A stretch of DNA of 64,000 bases from Ferrovibrio sp041906005 (GTDB lineage Bacteria > Pseudomonadota > Alphaproteobacteria > Ferrovibrionales > Ferrovibrionaceae). A program made the translations under genes and the position numbers. Positions 1 to 7,225 of the stretch are shown piece by piece (position 1 is the stretch's first letter; each line of letters begins with the position of its first letter). The stretch lies in the NCBI RefSeq assembly GCF_041906005.1, contig NZ_JAYRJY010000001.1, forward strand, positions 3,038,001-3,102,000, in the 5' to 3' direction. Under the pieces are notes generated by a model. It did no database searches, had not been told where the DNA came from, and was given only the letters and a program-made list of their open reading frames with translations.

Positions 1-672
1 GCCGAATTCGCCCATGGCGCGGGCGTTACACAGCAGCACGCCATAGAGCAGGGCCCATTTCACGTTCGGCAGGGTAACGCGCCAGAAGGTCTGCCAGCCC
101 GAGGCATTCAGCGTGAAGGCGGCTTCCTCTTCCAGATTGCCCTGTTCCTGCATGATCGGGATCAGCTCGCGCGCCACGAAGGGAAAGGTGACGAACATGG
201 TGGCCAGCACGATGCCGGGCACCGCGAAGATGATCTGCAGGTCATTGGCTTTCAGCCATGGTCCCAGCCAGCCCTGCAGACCGAACATCAGCACGAAGAC
301 CAGGCCAGAGATTACCGGCGACACCGAAAACGGCAGGTCGATGAGCGTGATGAGGAAGCTCTTGCCCCGAAATTCGAACTTGGTGATGGCCCAGGACGCG
401 ACCAGGCCGAATGCGGTGTTCAGCGGCACGGCGATGGCAGCGGTGATCAGCGTAAGCTTGATCGCGGCCACCGCATCGGGTTCGGTCAGCGCCGCGATAT
501 AGGCCTGCCAGCCCGAGGCAAAGGCCTGCAGGAATACCAGCACCAGCGGCAGCGCGATGAACAGGCCGAGGAAAGCCAGTGCGGTGAGGATCAGCGCGAT
601 GCGGCCGAGCCTGCGCAGCGGGCGGACGGCGTCGCGGCGGGTTGCACCCGTGGCGGTGATTGCGGTCGCCAT
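1..672 (-). CDS. cysW: Sulfate/thiosulfate ABC transporter permease CysW (3' part cut by window edge)
   Basis: One of the two inner-membrane permeases that carry sulfate or thiosulfate from the periplasmic binding protein into the cell, driven by a CysA ATPase. The 224 codons visible open with ATG at 672 and stay open to base 1, so the C-terminus lies outside the window. Several hydrophobic segments are visible. The cytoplasmic EAA loop that contacts the ATPase is recognisable near residues 175-200, reading EEEAAFTLNASGWQTFW. The gene begins one base after the cysT stop codon, so the two are translated as a unit in the order binding protein, cysT, cysW. cysA would be expected just beyond the left edge. 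CysW rather than CysT is chosen by position and by similarity to the partner; confidence is high for family and good for name. Confidence 0.9.
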   Translation of the reverse strand, partial: MATAITATGATRRDAVRPLRRLGRIALILTALAFLGLFIALPLVLVFLQAFASGWQAYIAALTEPDAVAAIKLTLITAAIAVPLNTAFGLVASWAITKFEFRGKSFLITLIDLPFSVSPVISGLVFVLMFGLQGWLGPWLKANDLQIIFAVPGIVLATMFVTFPFVARELIPIMQEQGNLEEEAAFTLNASGWQTFWRVTLPNVKWALLYGVLLCNARAMGEFG

Positions 673-673
673 G

Positions 674-1528
674 TCAGCGCCTCCGCTCGCGTCGCTCGGC
701 CCAACGCTGCAGCGCGTTGATCGCCAGCAGCAGGAGGAAGGATGCAACCAGCATGGCGACGGCGATGGCCGTCGCCTGGGCATAGGCGAATTCCTCCAGC
801 TTGATCACGATCAGCAGCGGGGCAATCTCGGATTTCAGCGGCAGATTGCCGGCTATGAAGATCACCGAGCCGTATTCGCCCAGCGCGCGGGCAAATGCCA
901 GCGCGAAGCCGGTCAGGGTGGCGGGCAGGATGCTGGGCCAGATGACTTTCGTGAAAACTTGCCAGGGGCCGGCGCCGAGGCTTTCGGCGGCATCCTCCAC
1001 CTCGCGGTCGAAATCCTGCAGCACCGGTTGCACCGTGCGCACCACGAAGGGCAGGCCGATGAAGATCAGCGCGACCACGATGCCCAGCGGCGTGAAGGCG
1101 ACCTTGATGCCAAGAGGGGCGAGCAGGCTGCCAAGCCAGCCATTCTCGGCCCACAGCGTGGTCAGCGCGATGCCGGCGATGGCGGTGGGCAGGGCGAAGG
1201 GAATGTCCACCAGCGCGTCGACAATGCGGCGGCCGGGGAAGTCGTAGCGCACCAGCACCCAGGCCACGATCAGGCCAAGCACGGCGTTGACCGCGGCGGC
1301 GACCAGAGCCGTGCCGAAGCTCAGCTTCAGCGCGGCCACCACGCGCGGCGAGCTGATGCCGGTCCAGAAGGCCTCCCAGCCCAGCGTGGCCGATTTCAGG
1401 AACAGGCCAGAGAGCGGGATCAGCACGATCAGGCTGAGCCACAGAACCGTTATGCCCAGCGTGATCCCGAAACCGGGGATCACGCTGGGCTGCGGCTTGA
1501 AGGGTATACGCGAAATGGTTTCGGGCAC
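674..1528 (-). CDS. cysT: Sulfate ABC transporter permease CysT (CysU)
   Basis: Partner permease of CysW in the sulfate/thiosulfate importer. The 284-residue protein has the family's usual length and about six membrane segments. The EAA loop is clear around residues 175-205 (EVEDAAESLGAGPWQVF), followed by the conserved segment FARALGEYGSV that typifies sulfate permeases. It starts 9 bp after the stop of the binding-protein gene and ends 1 bp before cysW, so it is the middle gene of a tight operon. No alternative start fits better than ATG at 1528. An assignment to molybdate permease is less likely because two separate permease genes and a sulfate-type binding protein are present. Confidence 0.92.
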   Translation of the reverse strand: MPETISRIPFKPQPSVIPGFGITLGITVLWLSLIVLIPLSGLFLKSATLGWEAFWTGISSPRVVAALKLSFGTALVAAAVNAVLGLIVAWVLVRYDFPGRRIVDALVDIPFALPTAIAGIALTTLWAENGWLGSLLAPLGIKVAFTPLGIVVALIFIGLPFVVRTVQPVLQDFDREVEDAAESLGAGPWQVFTKVIWPSILPATLTGFALAFARALGEYGSVIFIAGNLPLKSEIAPLLIVIKLEEFAYAQATAIAVAMLVASFLLLLAINALQRWAERRERRR

Positions 1529-1537
1529 GATGCCTCG

Positions 1538-2575
1538 TCAGTTGCTCGGCTTGTAGATCTGGTCGAACACGCCGCCATCGCCGAAATGCGCCTTCTGCGC
1601 CTTGGCCCAGCCGCCGAACTGCTGGTCGATGGTGAACAGCGTCAGCTTGGGAAAGGTCTCGGCGTATTTGGCGACCACCTGCGGGTCGCGCGGGCGGTAG
1701 TAGTTCTTTGCCGCCAGCTCCTGGCCTTCCCTGCTGTAGAGATGCTTCAGATAGGCTTCGGCGATCTGGCGTGTGCCGCGCTTGTCCACAACTTTGTCGA
1801 CCACGGCGACCGGCGGCTCGGCCAGTATCGATTCGCTCGGCACCACGATGTCGAACTTGTCCTTGCCCAGCTCATTGATTGCCAGGAAAGCCTCGTTCTC
1901 CCAGGCCAGCAGCACGTCGCCCAGGCCGCGCTGAACGAAGGTAATGGTCGAGCCGCGCGCGCCGGTATCCAGCACGGGTACGTTCTTGAACAACTGCTCG
2001 ACGAACTTGCGGCCATCCTCGGCCTTGCCGGTCTTGCGTTCGGCATAGCCCCAGGCCGCCAGGTAATTCCAGCGCGCGCCGCCCGAGGTCTTCGGGTTCG
2101 GGGTGATCACCTGCACGCCTGGCTTGATCAGGTCGTTCCAGTCCTTGATGCCCTTGGGATTGCCCTTACGCACCAGGAACACGATGGTCGAGGTATAGGG
2201 CGCGGCATTGTCGGGCAGGCGTTTCTGCCAGTCGGAACCGATCAGCCCGCGTTCGGCGATTTCGTCGATGTCATAGGCCAGCGCCAGTGTCACCACATCG
2301 GCATCCAGCCCGTCGATCACCGAACGAGCCTGTTTGCCCGAACCGCCATGGCTGGCACGGATCTGCAGCTTCTGGCCGGGATTGGTGACCTCCCAGTTCT
2401 TTGCGAAGGCGGCATTGAACTGCTGGTACAGCTCGCGGGTCGGATCATAGGAAACATTGAGCAGGGTCACGCTCTGCGCGGCGGCTGGCGTTGCCGCGAA
2501 GCCACCGGCCAGCGGCAGTAAGGTGGCCGCCGCGAGCAGCAGGCGACGGGAAAATTTCGGAGCGGTTGTGAACAT
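1538..2575 (-). CDS. Periplasmic sulfate-binding protein (Sbp/CysP family)
   Basis: Periplasmic receptor of the sulfate ABC importer. The 345-aa product begins with a Sec-type signal peptide: basic residues FSRRLL, a hydrophobic core, and cleavage probably after AAAQ. The mature part opens with the family hallmark LLNVSYDPTRELYQ. Further family segments are ASHGGSGKQARSV, PNPKTSGGARWN and the C-terminal HFGDGGVFDQIY. The start at 2575 is preferred over an in-frame start 126 bp upstream because a GAGGA ribosome-binding site lies just before it and because it places the signal peptide at the N-terminus. Sbp (sulfate) and CysP (thiosulfate) cannot be separated by eye, so no symbol is given. Confidence 0.92.
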   Translation of the reverse strand: MFTTAPKFSRRLLLAAATLLPLAGGFAATPAAAQSVTLLNVSYDPTRELYQQFNAAFAKNWEVTNPGQKLQIRASHGGSGKQARSVIDGLDADVVTLALAYDIDEIAERGLIGSDWQKRLPDNAAPYTSTIVFLVRKGNPKGIKDWNDLIKPGVQVITPNPKTSGGARWNYLAAWGYAERKTGKAEDGRKFVEQLFKNVPVLDTGARGSTITFVQRGLGDVLLAWENEAFLAINELGKDKFDIVVPSESILAEPPVAVVDKVVDKRGTRQIAEAYLKHLYSREGQELAAKNYYRPRDPQVVAKYAETFPKLTLFTIDQQFGGWAKAQKAHFGDGGVFDQIYKPSN

Positions 2576-2684
2576 GGCATCCTCGCTGAGTGATGGATCG
2601 GCAGGACCCAATCTGGAAGCAGCCCCTGACAGCGACAATTGAAAGCAATTGAGCCATTCCGCAAATTGCATTTGCGTCGATCCT

Positions 2685-3659
2685 TTAGTTCGGTTCGCCA
2701 TTCATGGCAGCTTCCGCGCGCAGCCATTCGACGAAAGCGGCCACCTTCGGCAAAGCCAGTTTGCGCTGCGGTCCGACGATGTAATAGGCGAAGTCCAGCG
2801 GTGTCTCGTCATCGAACAGCCGAATCAGCCGCCCCTTGTGCAGATCGGCTTCGGCCAGCGTTGCCTTGGCCAGTGCCACGCCGCGGCCATGCAAAGCGGC
2901 TTCCAGCACCAGGCTGGATTGCGTGAAGCGCGGGCCACGATTGCCATCCACGTCATGCGCGCCGGCGGCGCGCAGCCACATCTGCCAGGTGGGACAGGAC
3001 TGGTCCTCGTCCGGGCTGTCGTCATGCAGCAGCGTTGTGGCGGCCAGGTCATGCGGCGTCTTCAGCTTCAGCTGCTGCGCCAGCTCGGGACTGCAGACCG
3101 GGAAGATCGCTTCCTGCAGCAGGCGTTCGACCCTTAGTTCGGGATAACGCCCGCTGCCATAGCGGATGGCAAGATCGACGTTATCGCTGGCGAAATTGGC
3201 CAATTGGTTCGACGCCGCCACGCGTACGTCGATGGCGGGATGCTGCTGCTGGAAACGGTCCAGCCGCGGCACCAGCCATTTCACGGCGAACGAGGGCGCG
3301 ACACTCACGGTCAGCACGCCGCCTTCGCCCAGCGTCTCCAGTTGCGCGATGGCATCGCTCAGGCGCTCGAAGCCGTCGCGAATACCGGGCAGGCAGGCCT
3401 GGCCCGCCTCGCTCAGCACGATGTTGCGGCCCGAACGGCGGAAGAGGGCCATGCCCAGATGGGCCTCCAGGGTGCGGATCTGGTGGCTGACCGCGGCCGG
3501 CGTGACGCAAAGCTCGTCTGCGGCGCGGATCAGGCTCAAATGCCGCGCCACCACCTCGAAGGTGCGCAGGGCGACCAGCGGCGGCAGGCGGCGCTTCGAT
3601 CCCGGCCGCCCGGTGGGCGGCCCGTTCGGCGCAAACGTGATGGCAACCGGCTGGCGCAT
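2685..3659 (-). CDS. LysR-family transcriptional regulator, GcvA-like
   Basis: A 324-aa LysR-type regulator. An N-terminal winged helix-turn-helix spans about residues 25-85, including RAADELCVTPAAVSHQIRTLE, with the helix pair reading AADELCVTPAAVSHQIR. An effector-binding domain of periplasmic-binding-protein fold follows (TVSVAPSFAVKWLVPRL onward). The sequence pattern RRLPPLVALRTFEVVARH is typical of the GcvA subgroup rather than of CysB. It lies directly upstream of the sulfate transporter genes on the same strand with a 109-bp gap, so control of that operon is plausible but inferred only from position. The N-terminus before RRLPPL is about 20 residues longer than usual, so the true start could be further in. 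Confidence 0.85.
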   Translation of the reverse strand: MRQPVAITFAPNGPPTGRPGSKRRLPPLVALRTFEVVARHLSLIRAADELCVTPAAVSHQIRTLEAHLGMALFRRSGRNIVLSEAGQACLPGIRDGFERLSDAIAQLETLGEGGVLTVSVAPSFAVKWLVPRLDRFQQQHPAIDVRVAASNQLANFASDNVDLAIRYGSGRYPELRVERLLQEAIFPVCSPELAQQLKLKTPHDLAATTLLHDDSPDEDQSCPTWQMWLRAAGAHDVDGNRGPRFTQSSLVLEAALHGRGVALAKATLAEADLHKGRLIRLFDDETPLDFAYYIVGPQRKLALPKVAAFVEWLRAEAAMNGEPN

Positions 3660-3684
3660 GGCGCTCCATCCATCGATCGGATGT

Positions 3685-3700
3685 GTTCACAGTATAGAAC
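3685..3700. promoter_or_regulatory. Possible LysR autoregulatory box (T-N11-A dyad)
   Basis: The dyad GTTC-N8-GAAC contains a T-N11-A core, the general form of LysR-family binding sites. It lies 26 bp upstream of the LysR start codon, where such regulators commonly repress themselves. It is a short motif and may be chance. Confidence 0.3.
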
Positions 3701-3893
3701 ATGCGTAAATTTGTGTATTTAGTTTTATTTTACATATAATAAAGTATAAATGGACTTTGCGTATTGTTTATGATACGTTCTTATTCACATGCCAATTTGT
3801 GTCATTTCAATAAGTTAACTACGCAAAACCGACTCAAAACGACGAAAAATGGCATCCTCGCGATGCAAGGCCACCCGCTTCTGGCGCCGTATG
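3700..3893. other. AT-rich intergenic segment upstream of the LysR gene
   Basis: A roughly 150-bp AT-rich run (about 3700-3850) within otherwise GC-rich DNA. No gene, tRNA or repeat is visible. It sits between the 3' end of the CBS/nucleotidyltransferase gene and the LysR start, both on the minus strand, so it most likely holds the LysR promoter region. Confidence 0.5.
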
Positions 3894-3935
3894 GCCGGGA
3901 TCGTCAGTCCGGGATCGTCAGGCCGGGATAATCAG
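3894..3935. repeat. Three tandem 14-bp repeats at a gene end
   Basis: Three consecutive 14-bp units of form gccgggatcgtcag, the second and third with one and two changes, followed by a partial fourth. The third unit contains the stop codon of the CBS/nucleotidyltransferase gene (3932-3934). Every unit carries a TGA in minus-strand orientation, so gain or loss of a unit would not extend the protein. Confidence 0.7.
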
Positions 3936-5407
3936 GCCGGCGTCTGAACCGGCGTCAGGCTGGCCTGGCTGGTCAGCACGCCCTGAATCATGTCGGGCAA
4001 CAGGTCGAGGTGTTTCAGGGCCGCCTTCAGGCGGTCGCGGTCGCGGCGGTTCAGGGCATCGGGGTCGATGCGGGTGCCGGGGTCGCGACCGGCCGCCAGG
4101 TCGGCGATCTGCTGTTCCAGGATCAGGCGCAGCAGCAGGGCCTGGGCGTCGATCAGGCCGTTGAGGTCTTCTTGGCCGATCAGGCCCACCTGGCCCACGG
4201 CGCGCAGGCGGTCGTCGGTGGCAGTGGCGTTGCTGCCGAGCTTCAGCGCCATCAGGCGCGCCGCGCTCACCAGCGGCAGCAGGCCGCCGATCTTGAGGTC
4301 GACGCGGCCGCCTTCGCCGGCGCGCAGCCGGCCGAAGAAGCCGATGGCGGGATGCAACTGCGCCGACTGTTCGGCCAGCAGGCGCAGGAACAGCGGCGAG
4401 GAGCGTGCCGCCGCCAGCGCCTCGTTGCGCAGGCCCTCGCCCAGGCGAAGCGCGCCGTAGACGGGCTTGAGGTCGTAGAAGATGTCGACGTTCAGCAGCG
4501 CCTCGGGCGAGTGGCGCTTGATCCAGTCGGTGACGCGGCTGCGCCACTGGCCCTGCGCGCCGCGCCAGCCCGGGTTCTTGGCCATTACGCCGCCCTTGCA
4601 ATAAGGGATGCCGGCGGCATCCAGCAGGTCGGCCACGCGTTCGCCGGCGCGGGCATACCAGCCATCGTCCTCGCTGCTGCCCGCATGCACGATGGCATTG
4701 TCCTGGTCGGGCTTCAGCAAACTTTCGCCGCGCCCGCCGGAGCCCAGCACCAGCATGCACCAGGGCGCCGGTGCCGGCTGACCCTCGGCCTGCATCTGCG
4801 CCTCGACGATGGCGCTGGCACGGGCAGTGATGTCGCAATAGATCCCCGAGATCACGGCCGCCACCTCGCGCGCGCCGCTGCCATCCTGCAGCAGATGCGT
4901 CGCCAGTTGCGGCAGGGCGGCGCGGGCATGGCCCAGTTCCTCGGCGGTCTGCGCCACGTCCAATTCGTCGGCGATCACCTGGCCGTCCAGCGCACGCAAC
5001 GCCAGCAGGGCGCGGGCCGAGACCATGCCGGTATAACGCCCGGCATCGTCGGTCACCGGCAGGTAGCGCAGGTTCATGCGGCGCATGCGGCCGATGGCGC
5101 GAAACATGAAGGCGCTTTCGTTGATCGCCACCACCTCGCGGGTCATGATGTCGGCCGCGCGCAAACCCAGCGCCGCCTCGGCCTGTTTGCCCAGCGCGCG
5201 GGTGATGTCACGCTCGGTCAGGATGCCCACCACCTGGTCGAAGCGGTTGGTCACCAGCAGGGCGCCGCGTGCATCCTCGGCCATGCGTTTGGCGATGGCG
5301 GGCAGCATCGCATCCTCGGCAATCGTCTGTGCCGGCCGGCGCATGATCTCGGCCACGCGCCGGCGATAGGGTTCCAGGTCCGGGATATGGGCCGGGACGT
5401 CAGCCAT
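3932..5407 (-). CDS. CBS-domain protein with DUF294 nucleotidyltransferase-like domain
   Basis: A 491-aa cytoplasmic protein. Two CBS motifs occupy about residues 20-140 (GALLVTNRFDQVVGILTERDI and LRYLPVTDDAGRYTGMVS). A DUF294-type nucleotidyltransferase domain follows with the signature VLGSGGRGESLLKPDQDNA, then its C-terminal helical domain. The family usually senses adenosine nucleotides through CBS; the transferred group is not known. ATG at 5407 was chosen because it overlaps the upstream exonuclease stop by 8 bp, while a longer in-frame start would run deep into that gene and begin with a cysteine-rich non-conserved stretch. Proteins of this kind often accompany the VC_2705-type acetate/solute symporter encoded divergently at 7226, which suggests a role in controlling it. 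Confidence 0.88.
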   Translation of the reverse strand: MADVPAHIPDLEPYRRRVAEIMRRPAQTIAEDAMLPAIAKRMAEDARGALLVTNRFDQVVGILTERDITRALGKQAEAALGLRAADIMTREVVAINESAFMFRAIGRMRRMNLRYLPVTDDAGRYTGMVSARALLALRALDGQVIADELDVAQTAEELGHARAALPQLATHLLQDGSGAREVAAVISGIYCDITARASAIVEAQMQAEGQPAPAPWCMLVLGSGGRGESLLKPDQDNAIVHAGSSEDDGWYARAGERVADLLDAAGIPYCKGGVMAKNPGWRGAQGQWRSRVTDWIKRHSPEALLNVDIFYDLKPVYGALRLGEGLRNEALAAARSSPLFLRLLAEQSAQLHPAIGFFGRLRAGEGGRVDLKIGGLLPLVSAARLMALKLGSNATATDDRLRAVGQVGLIGQEDLNGLIDAQALLLRLILEQQIADLAAGRDPGTRIDPDALNRRDRDRLKAALKHLDLLPDMIQGVLTSQASLTPVQTPA

Positions 5408-6161
5408 GCGGCGACCTCGTGGCATGGGCATGGCCATGCGGCAGCAGCAATTCGATCGCCCAGCCGGCATTGCCCTGACCATGCAGGATGTCGCGCTGCC
5501 TCTGCATCAGGGCCTGCGCGCCGCCCAATGTGGCGACGCCGATGCGGGTCAGCGCCGGCAGCATGCGGGCCCATATCCCCAGGCAGGCCTCGGCATCGCC
5601 CAGCGCCGTGTGGCGGCCGTTCACGCCGATGCCGAATTCGGTGGCGATATGCTCCAGCGTGATGCTGCTCACGCGCGGTTTCAGCCCGGCATAGAGCAGG
5701 CCCAGATCCAGCGCCGCGGCCGGCGGGTGAAAGGGCAGGCGGTGGCGTTCGGCCTCATGCCGCAGCAGCGCCAGATCATAGGCGATGTTGTGACCGATCA
5801 TCACGCGGCCTTGCCAGGCCAGTTGCAGGCTGGACCAGATCAGCGGCAGCGACGGCGCGGTCGCCACCATGGCATCGCTGATGCCGTGGATCGCCGTGGA
5901 GGCCGGTGGAATCTTGATCCCCGGATGCACCAGGAAATCCAGCGGCGGCATGTCCTGCAGCTCAACGCCCCGGCAGGGCAGGCCGCCCAGCGAGACCAGC
6001 CGGTCGCGGCGCACATTCAGTCCCGTGGTCTCGGTGTCGAACAGCAGGGCGGGCAGGGTGGACAGCGGTTCGTCGGCCGGCAGGGTGAAACGGGCGGCGA
6101 CCGGTGCCGAACGGACCGCACCGAGCAGGCGCTGCATGCCGCTGATCAGCCGCCGCCGCAT
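5400..6161 (-). CDS. DnaQ-like 3'-5' exonuclease domain protein
   Basis: A 253-aa member of the DEDDh exonuclease family (DNA polymerase III epsilon-like). The catalytic acids are visible: D42 and E44 in FDTETTG, D129 in HNIAYD, and H184 and D189 in GRHTALGDA. It lacks the C-terminal clamp- and polymerase-binding tail expected of a true DnaQ, and its neighbours are not replication genes, so it is probably not the replicative proofreading subunit. It overlaps the CBS gene by 8 bp and follows the 199-aa gene by 3 bp, so the three are co-translated. Genes of this type recur beside the same symporter, where they may act on nucleotides or nucleic acids in a regulatory module; that role is inference. 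Confidence 0.88.
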   Translation of the reverse strand: MRRRLISGMQRLLGAVRSAPVAARFTLPADEPLSTLPALLFDTETTGLNVRRDRLVSLGGLPCRGVELQDMPPLDFLVHPGIKIPPASTAIHGISDAMVATAPSLPLIWSSLQLAWQGRVMIGHNIAYDLALLRHEAERHRLPFHPPAAALDLGLLYAGLKPRVSSITLEHIATEFGIGVNGRHTALGDAEACLGIWARMLPALTRIGVATLGGAQALMQRQRDILHGQGNAGWAIELLLPHGHAHATRSPHG

Positions 6162-6164
6162 GGT

Positions 6165-6764
6165 CTATGCCGTCAGCGCCGCGATCAGCGCATCGCGACG
6201 GAAGCGCTTGAGCATCGAGGCATGGGCGGCCAGGATATGCAGACGCAGATCGCCGACGATTACCTCGCGGTCGTTGCGCTTCAGTCGGTCGGCGATCGGC
6301 ACCAGCTCGTGGATCAGTTTCGCCGAGGCGGTCACCAGTTGCTCAGGCGCTGCCGGCTCCGCCAGACGTGACTCGTCGAAGCGCGCCTGGAAGGCCGCGA
6401 TGGCATCGGCCCAGTCCTTGCGGTGCGCGGGTACCGCTTCGTTGAGGATCTCCGGATAGAGGGCCGCCAGCGAATCGGCCAGCTTCCGCCGGGCGGACGC
6501 ATCGCTGGGCCGCAGCCAGCCCTCGATCAGCACCAGGATGTCGCCGAGCGTGCTGGCAAAACCCTCCCAGCGGCAGATCTCCTGCGCATCCCGGAACAGA
6601 GGTTCTTTGAGCAACTTCTCGTAGTCGTACAGCGTCTTGACCCGGCAATAACCGATGACCGTCTTCTGCGCCAGATAGGCGGCTTCACCAGCGGCGAAGG
6701 CCTTCAGCTCGTCGGGCGTCGAAACCGTCGGTGGAAAAAAGAACTCGAGTGTGCGGCGCAGCAA
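6165..6764 (-). CDS. Conserved hypothetical protein, first gene of the CBS/exonuclease operon
   Basis: A 199-aa protein without signal peptide or clear membrane segments. It looks mostly alpha-helical, with many Ala, Leu, Arg and Glu residues. I recognise no catalytic motif. It is the first gene of a three-gene minus-strand operon with the exonuclease (3-bp gap) and the CBS/nucleotidyltransferase gene, and it is divergent from the DUF4212/symporter operon across a 176-bp control region. This arrangement suggests a cytosolic accessory of the symporter module. Function unknown. Confidence 0.75.
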   Translation of the reverse strand: MLRRTLEFFFPPTVSTPDELKAFAAGEAAYLAQKTVIGYCRVKTLYDYEKLLKEPLFRDAQEICRWEGFASTLGDILVLIEGWLRPSDASARRKLADSLAALYPEILNEAVPAHRKDWADAIAAFQARFDESRLAEPAAPEQLVTASAKLIHELVPIADRLKRNDREVIVGDLRLHILAAHASMLKRFRRDALIAALTA

Positions 6765-6940
6765 AATGCGTTTCTCCCCTGTGGTACGCTTGCATAAATG
6801 CCTGTCTCGCCTCGCTTAAACTTTGGTCTAATGGGCTGCGGCAATTCGCGACTCCTATACTGCCCGAAGCTGGCGGCCGGGTCGAATCCGGCGTCAGACG
6901 TATAACCGAACCATAAACAACAAGGGGCAGGAGCGCTTCA

Positions 6941-7207
6941 ATGTCAGACCTATCTCCGGAAAAGGCCAAGGCCTACTGGGCCAGAACGTCCGGCCTCATG
7001 TGGACGATGCTGGCGATCTGGTTCTTCTTTGGCTTCGTCATCCATCTTTTCGCGCCGCAGCTGAACGGCATCCGTATCCTCGGTTTCCCGCTCGGCTTCT
7101 ACATGGCTGCGCAGGGCTCGCTGATCGTCTTCGTCGTCTCGCTGTTCTGGTTCGCCTCGAAACAGAACTCGATCGACGAGGAATTCGGCGTCGCTGAAGA
7201 AGAATAA
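6941..7207 (+). CDS. DUF4212 small membrane subunit of a sodium:solute symporter
   Basis: An 88-aa inner-membrane protein with two transmembrane helices (about residues 18-38 and 50-68), a short N-terminal cytoplasmic segment with KAKAYWARTSGLMW, and an acidic tail. This is the DUF4212 family (often annotated YjcH-like), which is encoded almost always just before a VC_2705-type symporter, as here with an 18-bp gap. It probably assembles with the symporter. A GGAG ribosome-binding sequence precedes the ATG. Confidence 0.9.
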   Translation: MSDLSPEKAKAYWARTSGLMWTMLAIWFFFGFVIHLFAPQLNGIRILGFPLGFYMAAQGSLIVFVVSLFWFASKQNSIDEEFGVAEEE

Positions 7208-7225
7208 TTCAGGGGGAACGCCACC

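Noticed and set aside
557..2521. Long plus-strand open frame antisense to the cysT and sulfate-binding-protein genes
   Set aside because: It is rich in Arg, Gln, His and Gly without family motifs, lies entirely opposite well-supported genes, and reflects high-GC codon bias on the other strand.
4010..5662. 550-codon plus-strand open frame opposite the CBS and exonuclease genes
   Set aside because: No motif, Gln/Ala/His-rich composition, and it crosses two real genes with clear catalytic residues.
6882..6898. tRNA T-arm-like hairpin upstream of the DUF4212 gene
   Set aside because: The loop GTCGAAT misses the conserved first T, and no acceptor, D or anticodon arm can be folded around it.
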